From: Paralimibaculum aggregatum
GTDB lineage: Bacteria; Pseudomonadota; Alphaproteobacteria; Rhodobacterales; Rhodobacteraceae
DNA: 64,000 nt
Assembly: GCF_030270585.1 (NCBI RefSeq)
Contig: NZ_BSYI01000002.1
Coordinates: 62,001 to 126,000 of the forward strand
Reading direction: 5' to 3'
The position numbers and the translations under genes are program-made. The notes beneath the pieces were generated by a model. It did not search any database and was not told the DNA's origin. It saw only the letters and a list, made by a program, of their open reading frames with translations. Below, one piece after another: positions 1 to 9,241 of the stretch. The number at the start of each line of letters is the position of its first letter. Position 1 is the first letter of the stretch.

Positions 1-1
1 G

Positions 2-1339
2 ATCTATGCCGGGGTGCAGAAGCTGGCGCCCGGCCAGGTGCTGCGCATCCGCGCCGGCGGCCCGCCGCGCATCACGCCGTTCTACGACCTCGCCGCCGAG
101 CTCGAGGGCATCGGCGCCGGCGAGCGCATCGCCGACCCGGCCGAGGCCGAGGCGGAGATCGAGGCGCGGCTCTCGGAGGCGGTGCGGATCCGGCTGATCT
201 CGGACGTGCCGCTCGGCGCCTTCCTCTCCGGCGGGATCGATTCGACGCTGATCACCGCGCTGATGCAGGAGGCGAGCCCGCGCCCGGTGCGCAGCTTCTC
301 GATCGGCAACCCGCGCGCCGAGTATGACGAGGCCCGCCATGCCCGCGCCGTGGCCGCCCGTCTCGGCACCGAGCACACCGAGCTCGAGGTCGGCGAGGCC
401 GAGGCGCTGGCGGTGGTGCCGGGGCTGATGGCGGTCTATGGCGAGCCGTTCGGCGACAGCTCGGGGCTGCCGACGCTGCTGCTCTCGAAGCTGGCGCGGG
501 CGCATGTCACGGTGGCGCTCTCGGGCGATGGCGGCGACGAGCTCTTCGCCGGCTACAACCGCTATCGCTGGTTCGCGCGGCTGGCGCATATCGGCCCGGT
601 GCCCGGCTGGCTGCGGCGCGCGGCGGGCGGCGCGCTGACCCGGCTGCCGCCGGCGCTGGTCGACCGGGCCGGCCGCGCCGCCGGGCTCGCCGGGGCCGGG
701 CGGCGGGTGCACAAGCTGGCGGCGATGCTGGGGGCGAGCACCCCCGAGGCGGCGCTGGAGGCGGCGGTGACGCAGTGGCGCGAGCTCGCCCCGGCGCCCG
801 AGCTGATGGCGCGGCCGGCGCCGGCCGGGCTCGACCCGGTGGGCCGGATGCAGGCGATGGACCTCGCCGCCTATCTGCCGGACGACATCCTGACCAAGGT
901 CGACCGCGCCTCGATGGCGCATGCCCTCGAGGTCCGCGTGCCGTTCCTCGATCACCGGGTGGTGCGGGCGGCCTTCCGCCTCGCCCCCGAGCTCAAGCTG
1001 CGCGGCGGGCGGACCAAGTGGATCCTGCGGCAGATGCTGGAGAAACGGGTGCCGCGGGCGCTGGTCGAGCGCCCGAAGCAGGGCTTCGCGATTCCCGTGG
1101 AGCGCTGGCTCGGCGGCCAGCTCCGGCCCTGGGCCGAGGCGCTGCTGGCGGAGACCGACTGGGAGGGCCGCTTCGGCCTCGCCCCCGGCCCGATCCGCGC
1201 CGCCTGGGAGGCGCATCTGGCCGGCCGGGCCGATCATGGCGACCGGCTCTGGACGGTGCTGATGCTCGCCGCATGGGCCGAGGGACCGGGCGCCGGCAGC
1301 GCCGTGGCGGCGGCGCCGCTGGCGGACACGGCGGGCTGA
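2..1339 (+). CDS. asnB: Asparagine synthetase B, C-terminal part (5' end outside window)
   Basis: This is the C-terminal part of a glutamine-hydrolysing asparagine synthetase; the reading frame is open at the left edge, so the N-terminal class II glutaminase domain lies outside. The visible 445 or so codons hold the synthetase domain. It has the PP-loop SGGIDST (codons around 229-249), the SGDGGDELFAGYNRY segment that helps bind ATP, and a VPFLDHR block near the C-terminus, all typical of AsnB. The enzyme amidates aspartate with ammonia from glutamine. In polysaccharide loci, AsnB-like proteins sometimes amidate sugar acids instead. The rhamnose genes 3 kb away make that possible but not shown. 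The gene ends 20 bp from a convergent tail-spike-like gene. Confidence 0.9.
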   Translation: MYAGVQKLAPGQVLRIRAGGPPRITPFYDLAAELEGIGAGERIADPAEAEAEIEARLSEAVRIRLISDVPLGAFLSGGIDSTLITALMQEASPRPVRSFSIGNPRAEYDEARHARAVAARLGTEHTELEVGEAEALAVVPGLMAVYGEPFGDSSGLPTLLLSKLARAHVTVALSGDGGDELFAGYNRYRWFARLAHIGPVPGWLRRAAGGALTRLPPALVDRAGRAAGLAGAGRRVHKLAAMLGASTPEAALEAAVTQWRELAPAPELMARPAPAGLDPVGRMQAMDLAAYLPDDILTKVDRASMAHALEVRVPFLDHRVVRAAFRLAPELKLRGGRTKWILRQMLEKRVPRALVERPKQGFAIPVERWLGGQLRPWAEALLAETDWEGRFGLAPGPIRAAWEAHLAGRADHGDRLWTVLMLAAWAEGPGAGSAVAAAPLADTAG

Positions 1340-1359
1340 CCCCGCCGCGCCGCCGCCGC

Positions 1360-3939
1360 TCACGCCTCGGCGAGGCCGCCGACCAGCAGGTAGCTGTCGG
1401 GCGCGACGCAGATCAGCGAGGCGATGGCGTGCTGGCCGCGGAGCGCGAGGGCGAACTCGCTGTCGACCGTGACCCCGGCCCCCGCCGCCACCGAGACCGC
1501 GCCGCTGCCCGCCTGCAGCAGGCTCACCTGCTCGCCGACCGCCAGCGTGCCGGCTTCCACCGTCAGCACCTGCGGGCCGGCGCCGGTGAAGCGCAGCAGC
1601 CCGAAGGCCTCCGCCGCGGCGAGCGTCGCATCGGCGGATTTCTCGGTGACCGGCACCGCGCGGAGATCGCGCCATGCCGCGCCGTCGGAGACCGCCGGGA
1701 TGCCGCGCTCGGCCTGCTGCACCAGGGTGCCGGCATGGCCCGCCGCGCCCGCCGCGGCCCGCGCCGCGGCATCCAGCGCGGGCAGCGTCACCGCGCCGTC
1801 GAGGCTCGGCACCTGCCAGAGCGCGCGGTAGCTGCCGGCGACCCCGTCGGCATCGTGATCGGCCAGCCAGAGCCAGCCGGCGGGCTGCCCCCCGGCAGGC
1901 TGGCTCTGCAGCACCAGATCGCCGCGGGCATGGTCCTGATCGGCCATCGCGTCGTCGTGGAACACGAACTGGCGCCCGTTGTTCTCGTCGCCGTGGAAGG
2001 CGCCGCGGCGGAAGAAGGTGTGCCCGCCGCCGACCGGCGCGCCGCGGCCGAACTGCGCCGTGCTCTCGTTCAGCGTGAAGCCCTGCGAGAGCGCCGCGTC
2101 GAACAGCACCTGCCAGCTCACGATGCCGCCGGCGATCGCCGGGTTGTAGCGCAGCAGCAGCCCCTCCGGCGTCGCGTCGGACTGGATGTTGAGCACCTCC
2201 TCGGGCTTGTCGCGGATGCGCAGCTCGACGCCGTCGCCCTTGCGGAAGCGCAGGTGCGAATCGGCCTCGATGGCGTTGCCGACCATCGCGAAGCCCTTGT
2301 CATGGGTGCCGCGCAGCAGCGGCCCGCCCTGCGAGCCGCCGAGCGCCATCACCCCCTGGTCGATGGTGCCGGGCGCCTGGTTGGCCTCGAGATAGAGCCC
2401 GACGATCACCGACTGGTTGACCCCGCCGTCGCAGAGCATGCCGCCGCCATGGACATAGGTGCCGGCCGGCTGGCCCGGCTGCCATTCCGGCGCGCTGCTG
2501 GGCGCGAGCGGGATGCCGGCATGGCAGGGCGCCCAGACCGCCGCATCGGTGCCGGGCTCGGTGGCGACGAGATCGGCCTCGCTGGCGCGCACCGAGGCGG
2601 CGTAGTTGCTGCCGGCGAAGGTGACCAGCGAGGTCGCGCCGTCCTGCCCCGCCTCGAGGGTGCCGTTGGACTGGCCGTGCACCCCGAGATAGTGGTTGCC
2701 GAGCAGCGAGCGGTCCTCGATGCCCCAGCGGCCGTTGCCGGTCATGTCGAAGCCGAAGCCGTGCCCGGCATTGGCGTCGCGCCCCTCGACATAGAAGCCC
2801 GAGCCGGCATTGCGCGCGGTCGAGAGGTTGTAGACCATCCAGGTGTTGGCGTTGGAGGTCTCGTTCGCCGCATCGGCCTCGATGTGGACGCCGTGGCCGG
2901 AGAACTCGCTGACCCGGATGTCGCGCAGCAGGCAGCGGCTGTGGATGCGGATGCCGGGCCTGGCGATGTCGAAGCCCGCCCCGGCAGCGGCGCCGCAGAA
3001 ATGGATGCCCTCGATCGCCGCGCCGCGGGCCGCGAGGGTGGCCGGATCGTCCGGCTCCTCGAAGGCCGAGGAGGTGTCGACGGTGCGCGCGTCATGCACG
3101 ATCAGCCCGGCGACATCCGGGAAATGCAGGCGCACCGGCCAGCCCTCGACGATGCCCATGGCAGCCTGCCCGGCGAGCCGGATCGAGGCGCGCAGCTCCA
3201 GCGTCGCGCCGATCAGGTAGCGCCCGGCCGGGATCTCCACCGTCAGGCCGAGCCCGTTCTCGCCCTCGGCGAAGAGGCTGGCATAGTCGATCGCCGCGGC
3301 GAAGGCGGGATGGGCATCGACCAGCGGCGCGCTGCCGTCGAGGGTGCGGGCCGCGCCGAACTGCAGCACGTTGACCCGGCCGGCCTCGGCGACCAGCGCC
3401 CACCAGGCGCCGTCGGCCGACTGCACCTTCCCGCCATGCGCGGGCTCGGAGGCGGCGCGGACATAGAGCCCGCCGCCGCCATCGCCGGGCGCCGAATAGC
3501 CGCTGGTGCGCACCGAGGCGACGCCGGCCTCGATGCCGGTGGCGGAGAGCTGGGCGCGGGTGATCTCGGTCGCCGTGCCGGTGCCGCCGCCGGCCGCGGC
3601 CAGCGCCTGCTTGTCGGCGGCCGACATCAGCCCGGCCTCCGAGGTGGTGGCGAGCGGCAGCGCCACCCCGGTGCCGGCGAGGATGCCGACCGTGCGCGAG
3701 GGCGCGTCGTAGCTCATCAGCCGCTCGGCGGCGGCCTGGCGCCAGTCCGCCCCGCCGAGGGTGGCGTCGAGCGCGGCCTGGATGTCCGGCCCGGTCAGCA
3801 GCGCGCCGCCATCGCTGCCCTCGGTGAGCACCTGCCCCGGATCCTCCGAGAGGCCCGAGGCGGTGATCTCCTGCACCGTGGTGTTGATCGTGACGTCGCC
3901 GCCGCCGGCGCGCCCGCCATAGCTGTAGAGATAGGACAT
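1360..3939 (-). CDS. Phage-tail-spike-like beta-helix protein
   Basis: This 859-residue protein reads like a phage tail fibre or spike. Residues 97-112 carry ATTSEAGLMSAADKQAL, a segment common at the neck of tail fibres. From about residue 185 (NVLQFGAA) a pectate-lyase-type right-handed beta-helix follows (VEIPAGRYLIG, then many short strand repeats). The last 95 residues (LLRFTGAGPQVLTVEAG through LICVAPDSYLLVGG) resemble the small beta-sandwich that ends many tail proteins. No signal peptide is visible. A ribosome site, GAGGAGG, lies inside the end of the preceding small gene, 4 bp away, so the two are probably co-transcribed. No other phage structural genes are nearby. It may bind or cleave a polysaccharide; the catalytic residues cannot be assigned. 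Confidence 0.65.
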   Translation of the reverse strand: MSYLYSYGGRAGGGDVTINTTVQEITASGLSEDPGQVLTEGSDGGALLTGPDIQAALDATLGGADWRQAAAERLMSYDAPSRTVGILAGTGVALPLATTSEAGLMSAADKQALAAAGGGTGTATEITRAQLSATGIEAGVASVRTSGYSAPGDGGGGLYVRAASEPAHGGKVQSADGAWWALVAEAGRVNVLQFGAARTLDGSAPLVDAHPAFAAAIDYASLFAEGENGLGLTVEIPAGRYLIGATLELRASIRLAGQAAMGIVEGWPVRLHFPDVAGLIVHDARTVDTSSAFEEPDDPATLAARGAAIEGIHFCGAAAGAGFDIARPGIRIHSRCLLRDIRVSEFSGHGVHIEADAANETSNANTWMVYNLSTARNAGSGFYVEGRDANAGHGFGFDMTGNGRWGIEDRSLLGNHYLGVHGQSNGTLEAGQDGATSLVTFAGSNYAASVRASEADLVATEPGTDAAVWAPCHAGIPLAPSSAPEWQPGQPAGTYVHGGGMLCDGGVNQSVIVGLYLEANQAPGTIDQGVMALGGSQGGPLLRGTHDKGFAMVGNAIEADSHLRFRKGDGVELRIRDKPEEVLNIQSDATPEGLLLRYNPAIAGGIVSWQVLFDAALSQGFTLNESTAQFGRGAPVGGGHTFFRRGAFHGDENNGRQFVFHDDAMADQDHARGDLVLQSQPAGGQPAGWLWLADHDADGVAGSYRALWQVPSLDGAVTLPALDAAARAAAGAAGHAGTLVQQAERGIPAVSDGAAWRDLRAVPVTEKSADATLAAAEAFGLLRFTGAGPQVLTVEAGTLAVGEQVSLLQAGSGAVSVAAGAGVTVDSEFALALRGQHAIASLICVAPDSYLLVGGLAEA

Positions 3940-3943
3940 GGGC

Positions 3944-4270
3944 TCACGCCTCCTCGATCAGCGAGAGCGTCGCGCCCGGCGCGATGCCGATGGCGGCGAT
4001 GCCCGGCAGGGTGGCGATCAGCGGCTTGGCCTCGGGGTCGGCGGCGGAGCCGTTCTGGCCCGGCTTCAGCACGCGGTAGCGCAGGTTGACCCCGCTCTCG
4101 ATCACCGCGACATGGGCGTCCTCGGGGGCCGCGCCGCTGGCCACGGCGGCCGCGGTGGAGACGCTGAGCGTCTCGAAGCCGAGCTCCGGCTCGGCGATCA
4201 GGGGGGTCGGATGGCTGCGGACATCGAGGGTCGAGCCGTCATGCCACCACAGTTTCACGGTTCCGGGCAT
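3944..4270 (-). CDS. Small phage-like accessory protein, function unknown
   Basis: This is a 108-residue protein. The start was chosen at the ATG preceded by GGAGG seven bases upstream; a longer in-frame extension runs through non-coding-looking sequence and was discarded. The sequence is rich in short beta-strand patterns (FETLSVSTAAAVASGAAPED, then LIATLPGIAAIGIAPG) and ends LSLIEEA. That is the look of small head/tail accessory proteins encoded beside tail fibres. No membrane segment or signal peptide is present. It lies immediately upstream of the tail-spike-like gene on the same strand and is probably its partner. Family membership is an inference from the pattern only. Confidence 0.55.
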   Translation of the reverse strand: MPGTVKLWWHDGSTLDVRSHPTPLIAEPELGFETLSVSTAAAVASGAAPEDAHVAVIESGVNLRYRVLKPGQNGSAADPEAKPLIATLPGIAAIGIAPGATLSLIEEA

Positions 4271-4603
4271 CGGATGCCTCCATGGGGGGTTGGTCCCCGG
4301 ACGGGCCCGGGGAGCGGTTTCGCGGGACTCTTTGCGGATCTGCGCCGGGCAGGGGGACGCCGGAGCTGCGGGCGGCGGCGCCGGCGCCGGCCGGTGCTGC
4401 CCCTGCGCGCCTCGCGGGCACGCGGCACGGCAGGGCGAAACCTGCTCGGGCTCCAATTGGTGCCAAAACAATCTTAAGTTTCGGTAAATCCTTCCGGGAA
4501 AACGCGGGTTTCGCCCCGCGTTCCGATGTGGCACTACTGGCCTCGCCCGGGGCATCCGCACCGGCTTCCCGCCCCGGATTGGGACCAGCGACAGCGGAAC
4601 GCG
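4271..4603. other. Divergent intergenic region with AT-rich core
   Basis: This gap separates the minus-strand phage-like pair from the plus-strand rhamnose genes. Its left 170 bp is GC-rich with no feature I can name. Around 4450-4500 there is a clear AT-rich stretch (AATTGGTGCCAAAACAATC) that probably holds the divergent promoters, but no convincing -35/-10 pair can be set. A perfect 8-bp hairpin AACGCGGG/CCCGCGTT with a 6-nt loop lies at 4501-4522, in the likely 5' leader of rfbC. Confidence 0.5.
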
Positions 4604-5161
4604 ATGTTCGAGCCGACCGATATCCCCGACCTGACGATCTTCCGCCCGAAGCGCCACGGCGATGCCCGCGGCTTCTTCTCGGAGGTGTGGAGCCGCGCCG
4701 CCTTCGAGGCCGCCGGGCTCGCCTTCGACTGGGTGCAGGACAACCATTCCCGCTCCGCCGAGGCCGGCACGCTGCGCGGGCTGCACTACCAGGCGCCGCC
4801 GATGGCGCAGGCCAAGCTGGTGCGCTGCACCGCCGGGCGGATCTGGGACGTGGCGGTGGATGTCCGCCCCGGCTCGCCCACCCATGGCCGGCATTTCGGC
4901 ATCGAGCTCTCGGCCGAGAACTGGGCGCAGCTGCTGGTGCCGCGGGGCTTCCTGCACGGTTTCGTGACCCTGACGCCGGACGCCGAGGTGCAGTACAAGG
5001 TCGATGCCCCCTACAGCCCCGAGCATGACGGCGCGGTGGCCTGGGACGACCCGGCGCTCGCCATCCCCTGGCCGCTGGACGGCGCCCCGGTGCTCTCGGC
5101 CAAGGACGCCGCCGCGCCGAAGCTCGCCGACTGGTCCAACCCCTTCGGAGACATGCCGTGA
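4604..5161 (+). CDS. rfbC: dTDP-4-dehydrorhamnose 3,5-epimerase
   Basis: RmlC epimerises dTDP-4-keto-6-deoxyglucose at C3 and C5, the third step of dTDP-L-rhamnose synthesis. The ATG at 4604 gives 185 residues, the usual length; an in-frame extension to 4526 has no family similarity. The motif [12 protein letters not shown] carries the catalytic histidine region, and FLHGFVTL and [20 protein letters not shown] are the standard C-terminal blocks. Its stop overlaps the GTG start of rfbB by 4 bases. The ribosome site is weak. The thymidylyltransferase gene rfbA is not in this window. Confidence 0.95.
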   Translation: MFEPTDIPDLTIFRPKRHGDARGFFSEVWSRAAFEAAGLAFDWVQDNHSRSAEAGTLRGLHYQAPPMAQAKLVRCTAGRIWDVAVDVRPGSPTHGRHFGIELSAENWAQLLVPRGFLHGFVTLTPDAEVQYKVDAPYSPEHDGAVAWDDPALAIPWPLDGAPVLSAKDAAAPKLADWSNPFGDMP

Positions 5162-6213
5162 AGATCCTCGTCACCGGCGGCGCCGGCTTCATCGGCTCGG
5201 CGGTGATCCGCCAGCTGATTCGCGAGACCGAGCACGAGGTCGTCAACCTCGACAAGCTGACCTATGCCGCCACCCCGGAGGCGCTCGAGGAGGCCGCCGG
5301 GAGCCCGCGCTACACCCTCGTCGAGGGCGATGTCTGCGACCGCGCGCTGCTGGCGCGGCTCTTCGAGGAGCACGCGCCGGAGCGGGTGATGCACCTCGCC
5401 GCGGAAAGCCATGTCGACCGCTCGATCGACGGGCCGGCGGATTTCATGGCGACCAACATCATGGGCACCTTCGCCCTGCTCGAGGCGGCGCGGGCCTGGT
5501 GGCAGGGCCGCCCCGGCGAGCACCGCTTCCACCACATCTCGACCGACGAGGTGTTCGGCTCGCTTGGCGCCGCCGACCCGGCCTTCCGCGAGACCACCCC
5601 CTATGCGCCGAACTCGCCCTATTCGGCCTCCAAGGCGGCCTCGGACCATCTCGTGCGCGCCTGGGGCGAGACCTATGGCCTGCCGGTGGTGACCTCGAAC
5701 TGCTCGAACAACTACGGCCCCTGGCAGTTCCCGGAGAAGCTCATTCCGGTGATGCTGATCGCCGGGGTCGAGGGCCGCCCGCTGCCGGTCTACGGCACCG
5801 GCGAGAACATGCGCGACTGGCTCTTCGTCGAGGACCATGCCCGGGCGCTGCGGCTGGTGCTGGAGAAGGGCGCCGTCGGGCGCAGCTACTGCGTCGGCGG
5901 CAATGCCGAGCGCAGCAACATCGCGGTGGTGCGGGCGATCTGCGCCCATCTCGACCAGCGCCGGCCGGAGCACGCGCCGCACGAGCGGCTGATCTCCTTC
6001 GTCACCGACCGGCCTGGCCACGACGCGCGCTATGCCATCGACGCGACGCGGATCCGCGCCGAGCTCGGCTGGGAGCCGCAGGAGAGCTTCGAGACCGGGC
6101 TCGCGCGCACCCTCGACTGGTATCTCGCCGAGCGCGACTGGTGGCAGGGCATCCGCAACCGGCGCTATGGCGGCGAGCGGCTCGGGCTGTCCGGGGCGGA
6201 GCGCAAGGCGTGA
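5158..6213 (+). CDS. rfbB: dTDP-glucose 4,6-dehydratase
   Basis: RmlB oxidises C4 and removes water across C5-C6 of dTDP-glucose using bound NAD+. The 351-residue protein has the Rossmann [10 protein letters not shown] at its N-terminus, [12 protein letters not shown], the [10 protein letters not shown] segment with the catalytic Asp-Glu pair, and the extended-SDR Y155-x3-K159 ([12 protein letters not shown]). The GTG start overlaps the rfbC stop by 4 bases, and its own stop overlaps the GTG of rfbD in the same way. This gives tight translational coupling along rfbC-rfbB-rfbD. Confidence 0.96.
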   Translation: MKILVTGGAGFIGSAVIRQLIRETEHEVVNLDKLTYAATPEALEEAAGSPRYTLVEGDVCDRALLARLFEEHAPERVMHLAAESHVDRSIDGPADFMATNIMGTFALLEAARAWWQGRPGEHRFHHISTDEVFGSLGAADPAFRETTPYAPNSPYSASKAASDHLVRAWGETYGLPVVTSNCSNNYGPWQFPEKLIPVMLIAGVEGRPLPVYGTGENMRDWLFVEDHARALRLVLEKGAVGRSYCVGGNAERSNIAVVRAICAHLDQRRPEHAPHERLISFVTDRPGHDARYAIDATRIRAELGWEPQESFETGLARTLDWYLAERDWWQGIRNRRYGGERLGLSGAERKA

Positions 6214-7097
6214 CCCGCATCCTGGTGATCGGCGAGACCGGCCAGCTCGCCCGCGCGCTGGCCGAGGCGCCGCCGGTGCCGGGGCGGGAGCTCGCCTTCC
6301 TCGGCCGCGGCGCGCTGGATCTGGCGGATATCGAGGCGATCGGACCGGCGGTCTCCGCCGTCCGCCCGGATGCGGTGATCAATGCGGCGGCCTATACCGC
6401 CGTCGACCGGGCCGAGGAGGAGACCGCGCTCGCCGAGCGGATCAACGGCGCCGCGGTCGGCCGGCTGGCCGAGGTCTGTGCCGCGGCGGGGGCGCCGCTG
6501 GTGCATGTCTCGACGGACTACGTCTTCGACGGCAGCCTCGACCGTCCCTGGCGCGAGGACGACCCGGTCGCCCCGGTCAATGCCTATGGCGCGAGCAAGC
6601 TCGCCGGCGAGCGCGCGGCGCTGGCCGCGGGCGCCCGGGTGGCCGTGCTGCGCACCGCCTGGGTCTATGCCCCCTGGGGCGCGAATTTCCTGGCCACCAT
6701 GCTGCGGCTGGCGGAGCGGGAGCGGCTGACCGTCGTCGACGACCAGCATGGCTGCCCGACCTCGGCGCTCGATCTCGCGGCGGCCTGCCTCGCGGCGGCG
6801 GCAGCGCTGCTGGCGGAGGACGACGCCACGGCAGCCGGGATCTGGCATTACTCAGGGGCCGGCGAGACCAGCTGGGCCGGCTTCGCCGAGGCGATCTTCG
6901 CCGGCGCGCTGGCCCGCGGCATGATCGGGCGCGCGCCGGAGGTGGTGCGGATACCGACCGCGGACTACCCGACCCCGGCGCGGCGCCCGGCCAATTCCCG
7001 GCTCGACTGTTCGCGCTTCGCCGCGCGCTTCGGCCTGGCGCCGCGGCCCTGGCAGGAGGCGCTGGCCGAGGTGCTGGACCGCCGCGCCAGGGCCTGA
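6210..7097 (+). CDS. rfbD: dTDP-4-dehydrorhamnose reductase
   Basis: RmlD reduces dTDP-4-keto-L-rhamnose to dTDP-L-rhamnose with NAD(P)H, the last step before transfer into surface glycans. The GTG at 6210 ([17 protein letters not shown]) overlaps the rfbB stop and gives 295 residues, the family length. Visible motifs are GETGQL (variant of GxxGQLG), [20 protein letters not shown] and the YGASKLAGE active-site lysine block. A long upstream in-frame extension is a shadow of rfbB. The gene is followed by a long G-tract stem-loop before the convergent gloB. Confidence 0.95.
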   Translation: MTRILVIGETGQLARALAEAPPVPGRELAFLGRGALDLADIEAIGPAVSAVRPDAVINAAAYTAVDRAEEETALAERINGAAVGRLAEVCAAAGAPLVHVSTDYVFDGSLDRPWREDDPVAPVNAYGASKLAGERAALAAGARVAVLRTAWVYAPWGANFLATMLRLAERERLTVVDDQHGCPTSALDLAAACLAAAAALLAEDDATAAGIWHYSGAGETSWAGFAEAIFAGALARGMIGRAPEVVRIPTADYPTPARRPANSRLDCSRFAARFGLAPRPWQEALAEVLDRRARA

Positions 7098-7272
7098 GCG
7101 CACCGCGTCCCCCACCGCGCGGGGGCATCCTCCTCGGGGCCGCGGCTGACGCCGCCCCCCCTCGAAGGAGCGCGCCCGCCACCGCCCCCACCGCCGCCAT
7201 GCGGCTGCGCCGCAGGCGCCCGGTGGGCGCGCCGGGGCCCTACCCGGGGGGATGGCTTGCGGGCTGGCTTCA

Positions 7273-7374
7273 GGGCTGGCCGGGCCGTCCCGCAGGCTGG
7301 GGGGCTTCGGAACGGTCGCGGCCGGGCGCGACGATGCCGGGCGGGTGGGGCCTGCGGGGCGGCCCGGCCAGCCC
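7273..7374 (+). repeat. Long stem-loop C with G-tract loop
   Basis: Arms 7273-7297 and 7350-7374 pair over 25 bp with one G-T wobble. The 52-nt loop (7298-7349) begins with a run of six G and ends GGGCGGGTGGG. It fills most of the gap between convergent rfbD and gloB. Loop length and G-tract ends match the stem-loops at 9850 and 13265, but the stem sequence differs. There is no T-run, so a classical terminator is unlikely. Confidence 0.75.
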
Positions 7375-7394
7375 CAGCGCGCGGGGGTCGGGCT

Positions 7395-8171
7395 TCAGAA
7401 ACTGTCCTTGCGCCGGCGGATCTCGCCGAAGACCGCCGCGTCGTCGGCGCCGTCGAGCCCGAGCGCGGCCTTCACGCCGGGCTCCACGGCGCGCAGGAAG
7501 GGGTTGGTCGCGCGCTCCTCGGCGAGCGTTGCCGGCACGATCGGCGCGCCCTCCCCGTCGGCCACCGCGATGCGCTCGATCCGCGCCAGCAGCTCGGCGT
7601 TCTCCGGCTCGATCGAGAGCGCGAAGCGCCCGTTGGCCTTGCCGTAGTTGTGCCCCGAATAGATCCGCGTCTCCGCCGGCAGCGCGTTGAGCTTGCAGAG
7701 GCTCTCCCACATCATCGCATGGGTGCCCTCGAAGACCCGGCCGCAGCCGAGCGCCATCAGGCTGTCGGCGGTGAAGGCGGCCGGGCCGGCGCCGGTCTCG
7801 TCCACCACGAAGGCGATATGCCCCACGGTGTGGCCGGAGACGTCGAGCACCCGCGCGGCCGTCTCGCCGAGGCTCACCGTGTCGCCCTCGCCCACCGCCG
7901 TGTCGAGCCGCGGCAGCCGCGCCGCATCGGCGCCGTGGCCCACCACCGCCGCGCCGAAGCGCGTCCGCAGTGGCTCCACCGCCTCGACGTGGTCGCCGTG
8001 GTGATGGGTGATCCAGATCGCGTCGAGCTCCCAGCCGCGGGCCTCCAGCGCCTCCATGATCGGGCGCTCCTCCGGCGCATCCACCAGCGCGACCTTGCCG
8101 CTGGCGCCGTCGCGCAGGAGATAGGCGTAGTTGTCGGAGCGGCAGGGCACGGTGACGATTTCGAGCGGCAT
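7395..8171 (-). CDS. gloB: Hydroxyacylglutathione hydrolase (glyoxalase II)
   Basis: Glyoxalase II hydrolyses S-lactoylglutathione to lactate and glutathione in the cytoplasm, completing methylglyoxal detoxification. The 258-residue protein has the metallo-beta-lactamase metal motif T55-H-H-H-G-D-H61, then SGHTVGHIAFVV and GHNYGKANGRFAL, the glyoxalase II-specific C-terminal half. The ATG at 8171 is preceded by AGAGGAG; the longer frame upstream overlaps the divergent gene. It is divergent from a methyltransferase, with 91 bp between starts. Confidence 0.95.
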   Translation of the reverse strand: MPLEIVTVPCRSDNYAYLLRDGASGKVALVDAPEERPIMEALEARGWELDAIWITHHHGDHVEAVEPLRTRFGAAVVGHGADAARLPRLDTAVGEGDTVSLGETAARVLDVSGHTVGHIAFVVDETGAGPAAFTADSLMALGCGRVFEGTHAMMWESLCKLNALPAETRIYSGHNYGKANGRFALSIEPENAELLARIERIAVADGEGAPIVPATLAEERATNPFLRAVEPGVKAALGLDGADDAAVFGEIRRRKDSF

Positions 8172-8262
8172 GGATCGGATCTCCTCTGGCGGCGGTGCCT
8201 CGCGCCCGGCTTGATCGGGGGCCGGGCGCGTGCGAGGCTGGCGCAAAGCCGGGCGGGACGCA

Positions 8263-9036
8263 ATGCATCTCGACGTCGTCGATCTCAGGAAGTTCTACTA
8301 CAGCACCGGGCTCGGCCGGCTGGCGCGTCGGGTGCTGCGCGACCGGCTGCGCAGGATGTGGCCCGACGTGAAGGGCATGACGGTGGTCGGCTTCGGCTTT
8401 TCCGCGCCCTTCCTGCGCCCCTTCATGGAGGAGGCCGAGCGCACGCTCTGCCTGATGCCGGCGCAACAGGGGGTGTTTCCCTGGCCGCCGGAGGGGCCCA
8501 ATCTCGCCGCGCTGGTCGAGGAGACGCTCTGGCCGCTGGCCAAGGGCTCGGCCGACCGGGTGCTGGTGGCGCACGGGCTCGAGACCTGCGCCCGGCCCAA
8601 CGCGCTGCTCGAGGAGATCGCGCGGGTGCTGGCGCCGGGGGGGCGGGCGATCTTCATCACCCCCAACCGCGCCGGGCTCTGGGCGCGGCGCGACGGCACG
8701 CCGTTCGGCTATGGCCGGCCCTATTCCGCGGCGCAGCTCGAGAAGGCACTGGCGGCGCACGACTTTTCCGTGGAGGAGGCCGAGGGCGCGCTCTACCTGC
8801 CGCCCTCGCACAAGCGCTTCTGGCTGCGCGTCGGCCCGGTGCTGGAGCGCACCGGCCAGGGGCTCGACTGGCAGCGCCTCGCCGGGGTGACGCTGGTGGA
8901 GGCGGCGAAGCTGGTCTACATCACGCCGCAATCGGGCCTGCGCGAGGCCGCCCGGGCGCCGCTCCGGGTGCTCGAGGGGCTGCGCCCGGCGCCGGCGCCC
9001 AAGCCCGCCACCGGGCGGAGCATCCGCGGCAACTGA
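8263..9036 (+). CDS. SAM-dependent methyltransferase (class I, type 11-like)
   Basis: The 257-residue protein has a methyltransferase core in which the SAM-binding glycine motif is altered (VVGFGFSAPFLRP). It is followed by the post-motif block VLAPGGRAIFITPNRAGLWAR, typical of class I methyltransferases. The substrate is unknown. The ATG at 8263 was preferred over the in-frame ATG at 8230 because the shorter form starts with the conserved-looking MHLDVVDLRKFYYS. In Rhodobacterales such a gene commonly sits divergent to gloB, which is the arrangement here. The ribosome site is weak. Confidence 0.8.
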   Translation: MHLDVVDLRKFYYSTGLGRLARRVLRDRLRRMWPDVKGMTVVGFGFSAPFLRPFMEEAERTLCLMPAQQGVFPWPPEGPNLAALVEETLWPLAKGSADRVLVAHGLETCARPNALLEEIARVLAPGGRAIFITPNRAGLWARRDGTPFGYGRPYSAAQLEKALAAHDFSVEEAEGALYLPPSHKRFWLRVGPVLERTGQGLDWQRLAGVTLVEAAKLVYITPQSGLREAARAPLRVLEGLRPAPAPKPATGRSIRGN

Positions 9037-9064
9037 CCGGGGCGCCGGCCCGGCGGCCCCCGCC

Positions 9065-9106
9065 GCAGCCCGCACCCCGCAGTCCGCACCCCGCAGTCCG
9101 CACCCT
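9065..9106. repeat. 14-bp tandem repeat, three copies
   Basis: Three consecutive 14-bp units of the form GCAGYCCGCACCCC run from 9065 to 9106. The first unit differs at one base and the last at its final base. They lie between the methyltransferase stop and the promoter of the next gene. No function is evident. Confidence 0.85.
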
Positions 9107-9144
9107 CCGACAGCTTGCCGCAGGCATTCCTTCATGCGCGCCGC

Positions 9145-9172
9145 TTGACCCCGGGCGCGGGCAACGTAGACT
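9145..9172 (+). promoter_or_regulatory. Sigma-70-type promoter for the gene at 9242
   Basis: TTGACC (9145-9150) and TAGACT (9167-9172) are separated by 16 bp, about 70 bp upstream of the ATG at 9242. Both elements are close to consensus in a very GC-rich background. Confidence 0.6.
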
Positions 9173-9241
9173 GATCCCGCGTTGATTGAAGTGATTGAGA
9201 GTCGCGTGCGGAGCACTCACCAGGCGTCGCAGGAGACCTTC

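Noticed and set aside
775-4089. 1104-codon plus-strand frame across asnB and the tail-spike gene
   Set aside because: It runs through two real genes in the wrong frame or strand with low-complexity Arg/Ala/Gly content.
7098-7394. Small gene in the gap
   Set aside because: The frames here are Arg/Gly/Pro-rich shadows and the gap is mostly one stem-loop.
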